64,000 nt of DNA from Lentibacillus sediminis (GTDB lineage: Bacteria > Bacillota > Bacilli > Bacillales > Amphibacillaceae), in contig NZ_NIXK01000005.1 in NCBI RefSeq assembly GCF_002763455.1, forward strand, positions 124,001 to 188,000, read 5' to 3'. Within the stretch, counting starts at the first letter, position 1. Each line of letters starts with the position of its first letter. Below the pieces are notes generated by a model. That model saw only the letters and a program-made list of their open reading frames with translations. It did no database searches and was not told where the DNA came from. Positions 43,991 to 54,240 of the stretch are shown here, piece by piece. The position numbers and the translations under genes were made by a program.

Positions 43991-44020
43991 AAAGACTGAC
44001 GCGCTTACTGCGTCAGTCTC
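43991..44020 (-). terminator. Terminator of soj-spo0J
   Basis: AGACTGACGC pairs with GCGTCAGTCT with T-rich sequence on the minus strand. Confidence 0.8.
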
Positions 44021-44030
44021 CCAGGTCTTG

Positions 44031-44870
44031 CTATCTCCCCAAATACTCAACCAGTCTTTCCAAATCATCATTGGAATGAAACTCGATCTCGATTTTCCCT
44101 TTTCGCTTGCCTTTCTGGATCTTCACAGCAGTACCGAGCCGTTCCCTTAGCATCGATTCCCGCTCCTCAAGGAAAATATCCTTTTTCGGCTTGGTTTTCT
44201 TTTTCGCAACCGGCTTTTCATTAAGTTCAAGAATCAGCTTTTCCACCTGGCGAACATTGAGGTTTTCTTTGCGGATCCTGTCCAGCACCAGCAGTACTTT
44301 ATCTTTATCCTTAATGCCCAAAAGTGCACGGCCATGTCCCATAGAAAGTTCACCATTGCTGATACAGGCAATTGCTTGGTCCGGCAGGGAAAGCAGCCGG
44401 ACGATATTGGCAATGTGGGAGCGGCTTTTCCCAAGACGGTGGGAAAGCTCTTCCTGGGTGATTTTCAATTCATTCATCAGATTCGCATAAGCATGGGCTT
44501 CTTCAATTGGCGTCAAATCCTCGCGCTGCAGGTTTTCCAGCAGTGCCAGCTCCATCATCTTTTCATCGGTCAATTCTTTGATAACAACCGGAACTGTATC
44601 AAGCCCAGCCTCTTTTGCTGCCCGGTAGCGCCGCTCGCCGACGACAATTTCATAGCCTTTAATGCTCTTGCGGACGATCAGCGGCTGAATAATTCCATAT
44701 TCGAGGATCGATTCCTTTAATTCCTCAATTGCATCCGCATGGAAGGTCTTTCTCGGCTGATACGGATTCGGCCTGCATTCCTGGATGGCTATCTCCTGGA
44801 TGGAACCCTCCTCATGCTCTTCAATATCCTCGAAAAATGCACCAAGTCCTCTACCCAACCCTTTCGCCAT
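44031..44870 (-). CDS. spo0J: Chromosome partition protein ParB/Spo0J
   Basis: From the ATG at 44870 it has 279 residues. The start MAKGLGRGLGAFF, the CTP-binding motif VVGERRYRAAKEAGLDTVP near residue 75, LENLQREDLTPIEEAHAY, the helix-turn-helix ITQEELSHRLGKSRSHIANI and the C-terminal dimer domain (GKIEIEFHSNDDLERLVEYL) identify Spo0J. It loads on parS, slides as a CTP clamp and recruits condensin. The start lies 20 bp inside the soj end. A TTG at 44876 is also possible. Confidence 0.96.
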   Translation of the reverse strand: MAKGLGRGLGAFFEDIEEHEEGSIQEIAIQECRPNPYQPRKTFHADAIEELKESILEYGIIQPLIVRKSIKGYEIVVGERRYRAAKEAGLDTVPVVIKELTDEKMMELALLENLQREDLTPIEEAHAYANLMNELKITQEELSHRLGKSRSHIANIVRLLSLPDQAIACISNGELSMGHGRALLGIKDKDKVLLVLDRIRKENLNVRQVEKLILELNEKPVAKKKTKPKKDIFLEERESMLRERLGTAVKIQKGKRKGKIEIEFHSNDDLERLVEYLGR

Positions 44871-45624
44871 TGGCAATCACTTCCTTCGCTAATTCAAGAT
44901 AGACCTCTGCACCTCTTGATTTCGGATCATATGTGACAATCGGCTGGCCATGACTCGGCGCCTCTCCCAGTCGTACATTTCTTGGAATGATAGACTGATA
45001 GACTTTATCCTGGAAATACTTTTTCACTTCTTCTATGACCTGAATGCCCAAATTGGTCCGCGCATCCAGCATCGTTAGCAATACCCCTTCAATCATCAGT
45101 TGCTTATTCAGATGTTTTTGTACGAGGCGGATCGAATTCAGCAGCTGACTTAGCCCTTCCAGCGCATAGTATTCGCACTGCACCGGAATCATCACTGTAT
45201 CGGAAGCTGTCAGGGCATTGATTGTCAACAGCCCCAATGAAGGCGGACAGTCAATGATAATATAATCATAGTGCTCTTTCATGCTTTCCAATGCCTTTTT
45301 CAAGCGGATTTCCCGTGAGATAATTGGCACTAACTCAATTTCCGCGCCAGCAAGCTGAATGGTTGCAGGGATGACATCTAAATTGCTGATATTCGTTGAT
45401 ACCCACACTTCCTCGGCCGGCAAATCCTCGACAAGTACATTATAAATACACTGATCTACATCAGCTTTATTAATCCCAACGCCGCTTGTCGCATTCCCCT
45501 GGGGATCGGTATCAATTAAAAGCACCTTGTGACCCAAATGAGCCAGACAAGCGCTTAAATTTACCGATGATGTTGTTTTTCCCACACCACCTTTTTGATT
45601 CGCGATGGACATTATTTTTCCCAT
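44851..45624 (-). CDS. soj: Chromosome partition ATPase ParA/Soj
   Basis: The 257-residue ATPase has the deviant Walker A KGGVGKTTSSVNL at residues 11-23, ASGVGINKADV after DTDPQGN, and IIDCPPSLGLLTINAL. It binds DNA as an ATP dimer, is stimulated by Spo0J and controls DnaA. It is coupled to spo0J. Confidence 0.97.
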   Translation of the reverse strand: MGKIMSIANQKGGVGKTTSSVNLSACLAHLGHKVLLIDTDPQGNATSGVGINKADVDQCIYNVLVEDLPAEEVWVSTNISNLDVIPATIQLAGAEIELVPIISREIRLKKALESMKEHYDYIIIDCPPSLGLLTINALTASDTVMIPVQCEYYALEGLSQLLNSIRLVQKHLNKQLMIEGVLLTMLDARTNLGIQVIEEVKKYFQDKVYQSIIPRNVRLGEAPSHGQPIVTYDPKSRGAEVYLELAKEVIANGERVG

Positions 45625-45826
45625 GTTGACACCTTCCTATTAAAAACTTGCTTTCCTCTATTTCTCGTTATGCATTGATTGAAATACTGTCACTCTATTT
45701 TAGCATGATTCGCGGATGGACATCTGACTAAACTGTACTTGTTATGAAAACTTAATTTCTCTGAAGGGTGGGACAGCGGAAATTACATTGAACTTCTGCA
45801 AAACGCACGTTGATAAGTGAAAAGGA

Positions 45827-45852
45827 ACCCATCTTTTCGGAAAAAGATGGGT
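45827..45852 (-). terminator. Terminator after noc
   Basis: ACCCATCTTTT pairs with AAAAGATGGGT. The gap 45625-45905 otherwise holds the soj promoter region without a gene. Confidence 0.6.
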
Positions 45853-45905
45853 ATGCGATTGCAGTTAAAACTGTCAAGTAAGTATTCTAAGATGTTATGA
45901 TGATA

Positions 45906-46775
45906 TTATTTCTTCTTCGGTATTTTGATCGTAATTTGATAGTAATCATCGAGTTCCTGCTCATCGGATTCGACATCAACTCCCGTGTCAGAGACCATGG
46001 AGAGTGACTGACGGATGGTATTCATCGCAATGCGGACATCCTTATTAAAACCTTTTAGCTTCGGGCGCTGCTTTTTCGGCGCCTCGTTTGGCTGTTCCAT
46101 TTTGCTGATTCGCTCTTCGGTTTGCTTTACATTCAAGTCCTGTTCCAAAATAGCTTGGAGAAGCTTTGTCTGTTTCTCCGGGTCACTCAATTTAATCAAC
46201 GCACGGGCATGGCGTTCGGTGATCTCTTTATTCAGCAATGCCTGCTGTACTTCTTCCGGCAGTTTCAGCAAACGCAATTTATTAGCAATGGTGGATTGAT
46301 TTTTGCCTAAACGCTGCGCCAATGCCTCCTGTGTAAGGGAATGAATCTCCAGCAGCCGGGCATAGGCACTCGCTTCTTCAATGACCGTCAGTTCTTCCCG
46401 TTGCAGATTTTCAATTAAAGCAACCGAAGCTGTCTCTGCATCAGTCATATCACGGATAATCGCAGGGACGGCTTCCCATTCGAGGAATTTCACAGCCCGC
46501 CATCTGCGCTCCCCGGCAATCAGCTCATATTGCTCCCCTTCTGTGTTCATTTTTCGGACGACAATCGGCTGGATCATGCCATGGGTATTGATCGTTTGCG
46601 CCAGTTCTTTGATTTTCTCTTCACTAAAAATCGAACGTGGCTGGTACCGGTTTGGTTCAATTTTATCAACAGAAAGCTGAATCACTTCATCCGGATGGAA
46701 AGTTTCTTCCTCCGCTTCTGCTGCGTCGGATTTATCTTTTTCTCCCAACCCAAAAATTCGATTAAAAGGACTCAC
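45906..46775 (-). CDS. noc: Nucleoid occlusion protein Noc
   Basis: The 289-residue ParB paralogue has the N-terminal amphipathic membrane-binding helix ([12 protein letters not shown]) that distinguishes Noc from Spo0J, the CTP-binding motif [40 protein letters not shown] and a helix-turn-helix [20 protein letters not shown]. Noc binds its own palindromic sites and blocks Z-ring assembly over the chromosome. Its DNA sites are at 14989 and, with one mismatch, 35884 in this window. Confidence 0.95.
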   Translation of the reverse strand: MSPFNRIFGLGEKDKSDAAEAEEETFHPDEVIQLSVDKIEPNRYQPRSIFSEEKIKELAQTINTHGMIQPIVVRKMNTEGEQYELIAGERRWRAVKFLEWEAVPAIIRDMTDAETASVALIENLQREELTVIEEASAYARLLEIHSLTQEALAQRLGKNQSTIANKLRLLKLPEEVQQALLNKEITERHARALIKLSDPEKQTKLLQAILEQDLNVKQTEERISKMEQPNEAPKKQRPKLKGFNKDVRIAMNTIRQSLSMVSDTGVDVESDEQELDDYYQITIKIPKKK

Positions 46776-46841
46776 CTTATCGACACCACCTTTATCTTCA
46801 AACTCACTGTTTATGTAGGTTTATCATGTAAATAATTGCAA

Positions 46842-46857
46842 TGTTTCACGTGAAACA
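46842..46857. promoter_or_regulatory. parS site 2 (perfect palindrome)
   Basis: TGTTTCACGTGAAACA matches the parS consensus on both strands. It lies 67 bp before the noc start, so Spo0J loading and noc transcription may interfere. Confidence 0.97.
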
Positions 46858-46881
46858 TTGGCAAGAGATGTATGATATACG

Positions 46882-46912
46882 AAAAAAACGCCGCAACAGA
46901 AAAACTGCTGCG
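46882..46912 (-). terminator. Terminator after rsmG
   Basis: On the minus strand CGCAGCAG pairs with CTGTTGCG and is followed by CGTTTTTTTC. It ends the operon upstream of noc. Confidence 0.75.
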
Positions 46913-47067
46913 CGCACCCAGGGGCCGTTTCCGTTTCTTCCTATATTTTATCACAAAAAGCAGAATAAAAGTAGTTTATAGTTTAAAAGATTTTTAGAAG
47001 GAAGCTGTCTTTCGGACATTTTTAGTCTTTCTATAAATAGATTTTTCCTATCACGAAATCTATAGAC

Positions 47068-47130
47068 TGCGACATAACCCACCGCTCCGGAAATACGCTA
47101 CGCTTTCCGCGGGCGGCTGGTTTTGTCGCA
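47068..47130. repeat. Half copy (D) of the MITE-like element
   Basis: GCGACATAACCCACCGCTCC and the following GGAAATACGCTACGCTTTCC match the left end of copy A (53744 onward), but the right half is missing. TGCGACA (47068-47074) and TGTCGCA (47124-47130) flank it as an inverted repeat. The gap 46776-47180 has, besides this, parS site 2 and a terminator. Confidence 0.7.
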
Positions 47131-47180
47131 TTTTTCATCACCCTCAAGGATTAAAAACAACCTCTCATCACAAAAGACAC

Positions 47181-47897
47181 TTACTCCAACGGCTCCTTAT
47201 TAGGCGTTCCTGCTTTTCTCGGATATTTCTTCGGGGTCTTGCGTTTTTTGCGAATCAGTATCACCGACCGCTCGCTTTCCTCCTGTGGCAAAGCAAACGT
47301 ATGAATGGATTCCGCTTTTCCTCCCAGTATTTCCAGTGCAGAAGAGGCCGTTTTCAACTCTTCTTCCGCCTGTGCACCTTTCATGGCAATAAATACGCCA
47401 TCCTTTTTCGTCAAAGGAAGACATAATTCGCTCAAAACCGACATTCGCGCGACAGCCCTGGCTGTGACAATATCATACGTTTCCCGAAAGGAAGCATTCT
47501 TTCCGAAGTTCTCTGCCCGGTCATGATAAAATGCCACATCCTCAAGTCCAAGTTGTGTGGCCAAGTGGTTCAAAAAACCAATCCGCTTTTTCAGGGAGTC
47601 GACAATCGTTACCTTTAGCTGCGGATAGCATATTTTCAGCGGAATGCTGGGAAAGCCCGCGCCGGCACCGACATCACAGATCTGTCCGCCCTTGGAAAAA
47701 TCATAATAAAATGCAGCAGACACCGAATCATAAAAATGCTTCAGATAAACATCTTCTTTCGCGGTCAATGCGGTGAGATTCATCTTTTCGTTCCATTCCA
47801 CCAGGGTTTGAAAATAGACAGCAAACTGCTCCATTTGCTGTTCAGTCAAGTCAATTCCCTGTTCCTTTAATGCTGCTCTGAAATTTTCCGGATTCAT
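47181..47897 (-). CDS. rsmG: 16S rRNA (guanine527-N7)-methyltransferase
   Basis: The 238-residue protein (GidB) methylates G527 of 16S rRNA. The SAM motif is [17 protein letters not shown] near residue 72, with [37 protein letters not shown] and a basic C-terminus ([19 protein letters not shown]). It follows mnmG by 63 bp in the usual mnmE-mnmG-rsmG order. Confidence 0.97.
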   Translation of the reverse strand: MNPENFRAALKEQGIDLTEQQMEQFAVYFQTLVEWNEKMNLTALTAKEDVYLKHFYDSVSAAFYYDFSKGGQICDVGAGAGFPSIPLKICYPQLKVTIVDSLKKRIGFLNHLATQLGLEDVAFYHDRAENFGKNASFRETYDIVTARAVARMSVLSELCLPLTKKDGVFIAMKGAQAEEELKTASSALEILGGKAESIHTFALPQEESERSVILIRKKRKTPKKYPRKAGTPNKEPLE

Positions 47898-47960
47898 TGG
47901 ATCATAAACTCCTTATGTAGGTTCAAAAAGATCACCTGCTATCAGATGATCTTCCTGAAC

Positions 47961-49847
47961 TTAATTGGCTACCCGTGCGATGTTGCCTTGTTCGATATAG
48001 ACAAGCAGAATCGATACGTCCGCAGGGTTGACGCCGGATATCCGGGATGCCTGCCCTACTGAAAGCGGGCGCACTTTCTTCAGTTTTTCAATCGCTTCTG
48101 TGGCTATACCGCTGATTTGGTCATAATCAATGTCCTCAGGAATCTTCTTGTCTTCCATTTTCAGCATGCGAGCCACTTGGTCGTTCGCTTTTTTAATATA
48201 CCCTTCGTATTTGATCTGGATACCTACCTGTTCTTTTACATCTTCAGGCAGGTTTTCTGCAGATTCAATCATCCGGTCCACATGGACATAAGTCAACTCG
48301 GGACGTTTAAGCAGATCGTAGGCTTTGACCGCTTCTTTCAGCGGTGCGCCGCTTGCCTCTGTCATGATTTCATTGACAGCTTCGGACGGTTTCACCACGA
48401 TTTTGCCTAAACGTTTTTTCTCTTCTTCTACAAGCCGCTTTTTCTCAACAAATTTCTCATAGCGCGCTTCGGGTATCAAGCCAAGCCCATGGCCGATTTC
48501 CGTCAGACGCATATCGGCATTGTCATGACGAAGCAGCAGGCGGTATTCGGCACGGGATGTGAGCAGACGATATGGCTCATTTGTACCTTTAGTCACCAGG
48601 TCATCTATCAGCACGCCGATATAGGCCTGCGAGCGGTCCAAAATAACGGGATCTCTGCCAAGTACTTTGGCCGCGGCGTTGATGCCGGACATAATCCCTT
48701 GTGCCGCCGCTTCCTCATAGCCGGATGTGCCATTAATCTGGCCAGCCGTAAACAGTCCAGAGATTTTTTTCGTCTCCAGCGTCGGCCACAGTTGGGTCGG
48801 CACAACAGCATCATATTCAATCGCATAACCGGCGCGCATAATTTCTGCGTTTTCCAGGCCAGGGACACGTTTTACCATCTCATGCTGCACAGATTCCGGC
48901 AGAGAGGTGGATAATCCCTGTACATAAACTTCCTCGGTATCTCGGCCCTCAGGCTCCAGGAAAATCTGATGTCGCGGCTTGTCGTTAAACCGAACAATTT
49001 TATCCTCAATCGACGGGCAGTAACGTGGACCGGTCCCCCGCTTCATTCCCGAGTACATCGCAGACAACTGCAGATTATCCTGAATCACTTCATGGGTAAA
49101 TTCATTCGTATAAGTCAGCCAGCAAGGAATTTGCTCGGTGATTCCCTCCGTCGTTTCATAGGAAAAATGCTGCGGCTCATCATCCCCCGGCTGAATTTCC
49201 GTTTTAGAATAGTCAATGGTATGACTGTTCACCCTTGGCGGTGTGCCTGTTTTAAAACGGGTTAGCTCAAATCCGAGTTCCTCCAGGTTTTCCGACAGCT
49301 TAATCGAAGCACGCTGGTTATTCGGACCGCTTTCGTATTCCAGATCGCCCATCAGCACTTTGCCGCGCATGAATGTACCGGTCGTAACGATCACGGTTTC
49401 CGCCGAATAGGCTGCTTTGGTTTCGGTGATAACGCCTTTTACGACCTCATCCTCCACGATCAGTTCATTGACCATGCCCTGACGGAGTGTTAGATTTTCC
49501 TGGTCTTCAAGAATTTGCTTCATATCTTTTATATACATCGGTTTATCGGCTTGTGCGCGCAGTGCCTGCACAGCTGGGCCTTTTCCGGTATTGAGCATGC
49601 GCATTTGAATATAGTTCCGGTCAATCACTTTAGCCATTTCCCCGCCTAGGGCATCAATTTCCCTGACGACGATTCCCTTTGCCGGGCCGCCGATCGACGG
49701 GTTGCATGGCATAAAGGCGACCATATCAAGATTGAGGCTGAGCATCAGGGTTTTTGCACCCATCCGTGCAGAGGCAAGACCTGCCTCCACGCCGGCATGC
49801 CCTGCCCCAATTACGATCACATCATAATGGCCGGCATGATACGTCAT
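47961..49847 (-). CDS. mnmG: tRNA uridine-34 modification enzyme MnmG (GidA)
   Basis: The 628-residue FAD protein works with MnmE to put carboxymethylaminomethyl groups on U34 of tRNAs. Landmarks are [63 protein letters not shown] and the C-terminal helical domain with [20 protein letters not shown]. It starts 26 bp after the mnmE stop. Confidence 0.98.
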   Translation of the reverse strand: MTYHAGHYDVIVIGAGHAGVEAGLASARMGAKTLMLSLNLDMVAFMPCNPSIGGPAKGIVVREIDALGGEMAKVIDRNYIQMRMLNTGKGPAVQALRAQADKPMYIKDMKQILEDQENLTLRQGMVNELIVEDEVVKGVITETKAAYSAETVIVTTGTFMRGKVLMGDLEYESGPNNQRASIKLSENLEELGFELTRFKTGTPPRVNSHTIDYSKTEIQPGDDEPQHFSYETTEGITEQIPCWLTYTNEFTHEVIQDNLQLSAMYSGMKRGTGPRYCPSIEDKIVRFNDKPRHQIFLEPEGRDTEEVYVQGLSTSLPESVQHEMVKRVPGLENAEIMRAGYAIEYDAVVPTQLWPTLETKKISGLFTAGQINGTSGYEEAAAQGIMSGINAAAKVLGRDPVILDRSQAYIGVLIDDLVTKGTNEPYRLLTSRAEYRLLLRHDNADMRLTEIGHGLGLIPEARYEKFVEKKRLVEEEKKRLGKIVVKPSEAVNEIMTEASGAPLKEAVKAYDLLKRPELTYVHVDRMIESAENLPEDVKEQVGIQIKYEGYIKKANDQVARMLKMEDKKIPEDIDYDQISGIATEAIEKLKKVRPLSVGQASRISGVNPADVSILLVYIEQGNIARVAN

Positions 49848-49873
49848 AGCTGTTCATCCTTTCTTTACTATTT

Positions 49874-51250
49874 TTATTTACCTAAGCAGAATTGGGAAAA
49901 TAGCTGATCAATCAGGCTGTCACTCGCCGTATCGCCAATGATCTCTCCTAAAAATTCCCAAGTTCTTGTGACATCAATCTGGACAATATCCATCGGCATG
50001 CCCATTTCAATGCCTTCCATCGCATCTTCCAAGGCCTGTTTTGCCTGCCTGAGAAGCTGGATATGCCGGACATTGGACACATAGGTTAAATCCCCCGTGT
50101 CGATGTCTCCGGCAAAGAAGGTTTCCGCAATAGCGGTTTCCAGTTCATCGACCCCTTTCTCTTCAATTAAGGAAGTCGTCAGCACGGGCTTTCCTTCTGC
50201 CAGTTCATGGACACGTTCGAGGTCCAGTTTTTGTTCCAGATCGGTTTTATTTACAATCACGATATATTCAAGCCCCTGAATTGCTTCAAAGAGCTTTTCA
50301 TCCTCTTCGGTTAGTGCATCATTATTATTCAGCACAAATAAAATCAAATCGGCATCCTTGAGTACCTGGCGGGAACGCTCCACCCCGATTTTTTCGACAA
50401 TATCTTCAGTTTCGCGGATCCCTGCCGTATCAACCAGGCGGAGCGGCACCCCGCGCACATTGACATATTCCTCAATAATGTCCCGGGTGGTGCCGGGCAC
50501 TTCGGTCACAATCGCCTTGTTTTCCTGCACCAGCGTATTCATCAGGGAAGACTTTCCGACATTCGGACGGCCGATTATCGCCGTGGCGAGCCCTTCCCGG
50601 AGAATTTTCCCCTGTTTGGCTACCTGCAGCAGTTCCTCGATTTCCGCATGAACTTCCTTCGTTTTCACACGCATCATTTCATGCGACATTTCCTCGACAT
50701 CATCATATTCCGGATAGTCAATGTTTACCTCGACATGGGCGACTGTCTCCAGCAGCGACTGGCGGTATTTCTGGATCATTCCGGACAAGCGCCCATCCAT
50801 CTGCTTGAGCGCAACAGACATCGCTTTGTCCGTTTTTGCCCGGATTAGATCCATCACTGCCTCGGCCTGGGACAAATCAATCCGCCCATTCAGGAAAGCG
50901 CGCTTCGTGAACTCTCCCGGCTCGGCCAGTCTCGGTCCCTGGCTGAGTACGATCTCCAGCACGCGGTTGACCGCCACCATGCCTCCATGGCAATTGATCT
51001 CCACGACATCTTCCCGGGTAAACGTTCTTGGCGCACGCATGACGGAAACCATTACTTCCTCAGCCGCTTCCGCTGTGTCCGGGTCGATGATTTTCCCGTA
51101 ATGCATCGTATGAGAATCCACCTGGTGTAAGTTTTTCCCCTTAAACAGGGCAGCCGCCACTTGGATCGCCTCAGACCCGCTCAGCCGGACAATCGAAATC
51201 GCCCCTTCCCCGGTTGGCGTCGATATCGCAGTAATTGTGTCTGTCTCCAT
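49874..51250 (-). CDS. mnmE: tRNA modification GTPase MnmE (TrmE)
   Basis: From the ATG at 51250 it has 458 residues: an N-terminal tetrahydrofolate-binding domain ([20 protein letters not shown]), a helical domain with an inserted G domain ([47 protein letters not shown]) and the C-terminal CxGK motif as QFCLGK. It pairs with MnmG. GGAGGT lies 7 nt before this ATG; the ATG at 51253 and an upstream in-frame codon at 51283 are less likely. Confidence 0.97.
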   Translation of the reverse strand: METDTITAISTPTGEGAISIVRLSGSEAIQVAAALFKGKNLHQVDSHTMHYGKIIDPDTAEAAEEVMVSVMRAPRTFTREDVVEINCHGGMVAVNRVLEIVLSQGPRLAEPGEFTKRAFLNGRIDLSQAEAVMDLIRAKTDKAMSVALKQMDGRLSGMIQKYRQSLLETVAHVEVNIDYPEYDDVEEMSHEMMRVKTKEVHAEIEELLQVAKQGKILREGLATAIIGRPNVGKSSLMNTLVQENKAIVTEVPGTTRDIIEEYVNVRGVPLRLVDTAGIRETEDIVEKIGVERSRQVLKDADLILFVLNNNDALTEEDEKLFEAIQGLEYIVIVNKTDLEQKLDLERVHELAEGKPVLTTSLIEEKGVDELETAIAETFFAGDIDTGDLTYVSNVRHIQLLRQAKQALEDAMEGIEMGMPMDIVQIDVTRTWEFLGEIIGDTASDSLIDQLFSQFCLGK

Positions 51251-51354
51251 CATCTGCACCTCCATTCTTTTTCTAATTTCCATCTATATCAACAACGAAT
51301 TTATTTTATCGCCACTAACAAACTAGAATAGCATATTTTGCCTAAAAAAGAAAC

Positions 51355-51402
51355 TTATCCACAAAAGTTTCTATAACAAAAAGAAAAAACCGTTTATCCA
51401 CA
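51355..51402. promoter_or_regulatory. Two DnaA boxes upstream of mnmE
   Basis: TTATCCACA occurs at 51355-51363 and 51394-51402, in the same orientation. The second lies in a terminator-like hairpin. Confidence 0.65.
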
Positions 51403-51419
51403 TGTGAATAAGCGGTTTT
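51386..51419. terminator. Terminator after the DUF4025-like gene
   Basis: AAAACCG pairs with CGGTTTT, and the stem extends imperfectly through TTTAT/ATAAG. Confidence 0.65.
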
Positions 51420-51436
51420 GTTTGCGTGAATCAAGG

Positions 51437-51652
51437 TTAACGGGGATGGCCCTTTCTGGGGATTTCTTTCCCGTCATGGCTTTTCAACTCACCTTGTTCG
51501 TCCAAACTGTCAATTTTTCCGTCAATTGTTCCTTCCATATAGCCATCTTCTACCTGTTCATGCGTGGTTTCTGTTCCTTGTGTCAGTTCATCCTGTCTTT
51601 CTTCTGCAGGATCGTACTTTTTCCCGGCATTTTTCCGATGTTTATGATCCAA
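51437..51652 (-). CDS. DUF4025-like small protein (YozQ-type)
   Basis: The 71-residue hydrophilic protein carries the DUF4025 core: DELTQGTETTHEQVEDGYME followed by GTIDGKIDSLDEQGEL. Its start is probably the TTG at 51652, 10 nt after AAAGGAGG; the upstream ATG at 51673 overlaps that ribosome binding site. Role unknown; YozQ-like proteins occur in spore formers. It lies alone between jag and mnmE, with a terminator on each side. Confidence 0.7.
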   Translation of the reverse strand: MDHKHRKNAGKKYDPAEERQDELTQGTETTHEQVEDGYMEGTIDGKIDSLDEQGELKSHDGKEIPRKGHPR

Positions 51653-51712
51653 TTCGACCAGGCCTCCTTTCATTTACGCTTAGGTTTTCCTTTTACCAAA
51701 AGAGAATACAAA

Positions 51713-51738
51713 AAAACCTCGGATGGCCCGAGGTTTTC
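51713..51738. terminator. Terminator after jag
   Basis: AAAACCTCGG pairs with CCGAGGTTTTC across a 5-nt loop. Confidence 0.85.
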
Positions 51739-51748
51739 TTTCATACTA

Positions 51749-52363
51749 CTATGATGGTTGAATTACAATATGGCGATGCGGCTCATCGCCGGCAGAATAA
51801 GTCTTTACGGCTTTTTGCTGCAGCGCATTATGAATAATTTTCCGTTCAAATGCCGGCATCGGCTCGAGTGCCACTTTTTTGTTCAGAGTCTCGGCTTTTT
51901 CCGCCATTTTTACGGCAAGGGACTCCAGGGTTTCTTTCCGGCGCTGGCGATATCCTTCTGCATCGACGGTTACCGAATAAAACTGATCCTGATTTTTATT
52001 CAGTGCAAGATGCACAATATATTGCAGTGCATTCAGCGTCTGGCCCCGCTTTCCGATCAAAATGGCGATGTTTTCTCCGCTCAGTTCATAGGTGACATGA
52101 TTGTCTGTGACGGTGGTTTTTACCATTGCCTCAACATTCATCTTTTTGACCACATCTTCAAGGAAGGTCGCGGTTTTTTCCACCGGGCTGCTGATCTTCA
52201 CCGCTTTTACAACGGCTTGCTTGGTGCCAAAAACACCTAAGAGTCCTTTCTTCCCCTCATCAATGACTTCAATTTCGGCTTGGTCCCTCGTGGTGTTTAA
52301 CTGCTCTAGTGCTGACTGGACCGCTTCTTCAACAGTTTGTCCACTCGCAGTTACTTCTCTCAC
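51749..52363 (-). CDS. jag: RNA-binding protein KhpB/Jag
   Basis: The 204-residue protein has the Jag-N domain ([20 protein letters not shown]), a KH domain ([20 protein letters not shown]) and an R3H domain ([14 protein letters not shown]). It binds RNA and is linked to envelope growth and sporulation. The start overlaps the spoIIIJ stop by 4 nt. Confidence 0.96.
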   Translation of the reverse strand: MREVTASGQTVEEAVQSALEQLNTTRDQAEIEVIDEGKKGLLGVFGTKQAVVKAVKISSPVEKTATFLEDVVKKMNVEAMVKTTVTDNHVTYELSGENIAILIGKRGQTLNALQYIVHLALNKNQDQFYSVTVDAEGYRQRRKETLESLAVKMAEKAETLNKKVALEPMPAFERKIIHNALQQKAVKTYSAGDEPHRHIVIQPS

Positions 52364-53148
52364 TTTTTGTCTCCTCCATTAGCTGGATTTGCAGTCATCA
52401 TTGGTTTATTGATTAACAATGTCTGAGCAATCATAAAGATGTTACCGACAATCCAGTATACTGCCAGGGCAGCTGGCATGATAAATGCAAAAACACCAAT
52501 CATAATCGGCATTACCCACAGCATAATCGTCATCTGTGCCTGCATTTGCGGGTTTTGTGACATGCCGCGGTTGTTCGCCATCATTAGTTTGGACTGCAGG
52601 AATGTGAAAAATGCAGTTAACAATGGCAGAATGAAATATGGATCCGGTGCTCCTAATTCAAACCATAGAAAGCTGTGGGTCTGAATCGCCTCAGTCCGCA
52701 TAATTGCATGGTACATGGCAATCAGTATCGGCATCTGCACAATAATCGGCAGACAGCCTGCAAGCGGATTAACGCCATTTTTCTGGAATAGAGCCATCGT
52801 TTCCTGCTGCAGCTTTTGCTGGCTATTGGCATCTTTGGAACTGTATTTTTTCTGGAGCTCTTTCAACTCTGGCTGAATTTCCTGCATGGCTCGGGAGCTT
52901 TTCAGCTGTTTGACGTTTAATGGCAAGAGCACAAGCCGGATAAGAATAGTAACAATAATAATTGCTAATCCGTAGCCTTCCACAAACAAATCAGCAAAGA
53001 ACGCAATCAGCCAAGACAATGGATAAACGAAGATCGTATTCCATATCCCTTCACTTTCTGAAGTGATTGGCTGTTCAATTTGCATACAGCCGGAAAGCAA
53101 TGCCACCATCCCCATCAGGGTGAGCAGCAGTATATATTTTTTTCGCAA
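52360..53148 (-). CDS. spoIIIJ: Membrane protein insertase YidC/SpoIIIJ
   Basis: The 262-residue lipoprotein (lipobox LLSGC, Cys21) has five membrane segments and the YidC core: [20 protein letters not shown] with the groove arginine, QELKKYSSKD-like cytoplasmic hairpin, [20 protein letters not shown] and [20 protein letters not shown]. It inserts small membrane proteins and acts in sporulation. It lies 160 bp after rnpA. Confidence 0.96.
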   Translation of the reverse strand: MRKKYILLLTLMGMVALLSGCMQIEQPITSESEGIWNTIFVYPLSWLIAFFADLFVEGYGLAIIIVTILIRLVLLPLNVKQLKSSRAMQEIQPELKELQKKYSSKDANSQQKLQQETMALFQKNGVNPLAGCLPIIVQMPILIAMYHAIMRTEAIQTHSFLWFELGAPDPYFILPLLTAFFTFLQSKLMMANNRGMSQNPQMQAQMTIMLWVMPIMIGVFAFIMPAALAVYWIVGNIFMIAQTLLINKPMMTANPANGGDKK

Positions 53149-53308
53149 TGTCGTTCCTCCTAAATTAAAGAAAACTGACTATCCTAAAAAGCATTAGCAG
53201 TGTTTTACATGAATGCTGTTAGAAATTGATCTCGCCTTTTGCATCAGTTTCTTTCCATCAATCAATAACTACAGGCTATTTTAACCTACTTGCCTAAAAG
53301 ATTCTATC

Positions 53309-53671
53309 TTAATGTCGTGATTTTCTCTGATTGTTTTTCAGCAGGCACTCTTTGTACAGCAAATGGTTCAGACTTTTTCTGATTTCCTCTTGTCCCATGT
53401 CTTTGGTTGGCTTCCTCGCGATGATCACAATGTCATATTCTTCCCGGATCTGAGCCTCCATCTCCTGAAATGCCTGGCGCAGATAGCGCTTGATCCGGTT
53501 TCTGGTAACAGCGTTTCCAATTTTTTTCCCGACCGACAGACCGACCCGGATATGTTCCTGGTCCGGCTTTTTAACATAATAAATCACAAGCTGCCTGTTG
53601 GCAAATGACTTGCCATGCTTAAATGCCGCCTGAAATTCCTCATTCTTTTTTATCCGAAATGCTTTTTTCAT
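53309..53671 (-). CDS. rnpA: Ribonuclease P protein component
   Basis: The 120-residue basic protein has the RnpA fold: [20 protein letters not shown] and the conserved RNR-type helix [20 protein letters not shown]. It supports the RNA subunit in tRNA 5-prime maturation. It is 568 bp from rpmH, far more than the usual short spacing, because repeats lie between. Confidence 0.97.
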   Translation of the reverse strand: MKKAFRIKKNEEFQAAFKHGKSFANRQLVIYYVKKPDQEHIRVGLSVGKKIGNAVTRNRIKRYLRQAFQEMEAQIREEYDIVIIARKPTKDMGQEEIRKSLNHLLYKECLLKNNQRKSRH

Positions 53672-53743
53672 GCCGATAAATCACCTTGTTTTTCTATGTA
53701 CATCTCAATTTATAAATTTTGTTATTCATAGTTGATAGAAACA

Positions 53744-53869
53744 GCGACGTAATCCACCGCTCCGGAAATACCCCTCGCTTTCCGCGGGAAGCTGCCGAGC
53801 CTCCTCGCGCTGTCGCGCTGCGGGGTCTCGCCTATGCTTTTCATCCCGCAGGAGTCTCGGGGTATTTCC
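53744..53869. repeat. MITE-like element, copy A
   Basis: GGAAATACCCC at 53764-53774 is inverted as GGGGTATTTCC at 53859-53869. The interior holds CGCTTTCCGCGGG, GAGCCTCCTCGCGCTG, GGGGTCTC and CCCGCAGGAGTC. The flank GCGACGTAATCCACCGCTCC is shared with copy D. Confidence 0.88.
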
Positions 53870-54045
53870 TCCGCTAACGGTGTGCTTTTTAAAAGCAACC
53901 AAATAGCTCCCACTCTGTTGGTGGTTGATTGGAGCTGACGGCAGTCGACTCCTGCGGGAAAGCCACTGCCTGCAACAGAAATCACTATCAAGGGTGGTAG
54001 TTGATTTAAACAGGATTAGAGTCAAAAACCACATCAGTCAGCGGA

Positions 54046-54149
54046 GGAAATATACGGAGACTCCTGGGAGGAATGGCCTCGGTGAGACCCCGCAGTGCGA
54101 TAGCACAAGGGGGCTCACCAGCCACCCGCGGAAAGCGTAGTATATTTCC
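54046..54149. repeat. MITE-like element, copy B (inverted relative to A)
   Basis: GGAAATATAC at 54046-54055 is inverted as GTATATTTCC at 54140-54149. Read on the minus strand its interior gives CGCTTTCCGCGGG, GAGCCCCCTTG, GGGGTCTC and CCCAGGAGTCTC in the same order as copy A. A further fragment (GACTCCTGCGGGAAAGC) lies at about 53947-53963 between A and B. No gene is present in 53672-54239. Confidence 0.88.
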
Positions 54150-54221
54150 GCAGCGGCGATCATATACGTCACAGTTTATAAATATTTTCAAATAACAGCC
54201 TTTCTATTAAAGCAGAAAAGA

Positions 54222-54240
54222 CCACTGACAGTCAGTGGCC
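54222..54240 (-). terminator. Terminator directly after rpmH
   Basis: GGCCACTGAC and GTCAGTGGTC pair on the minus strand and are followed by TTTTC. The first base overlaps the rpmH stop. Confidence 0.65.
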
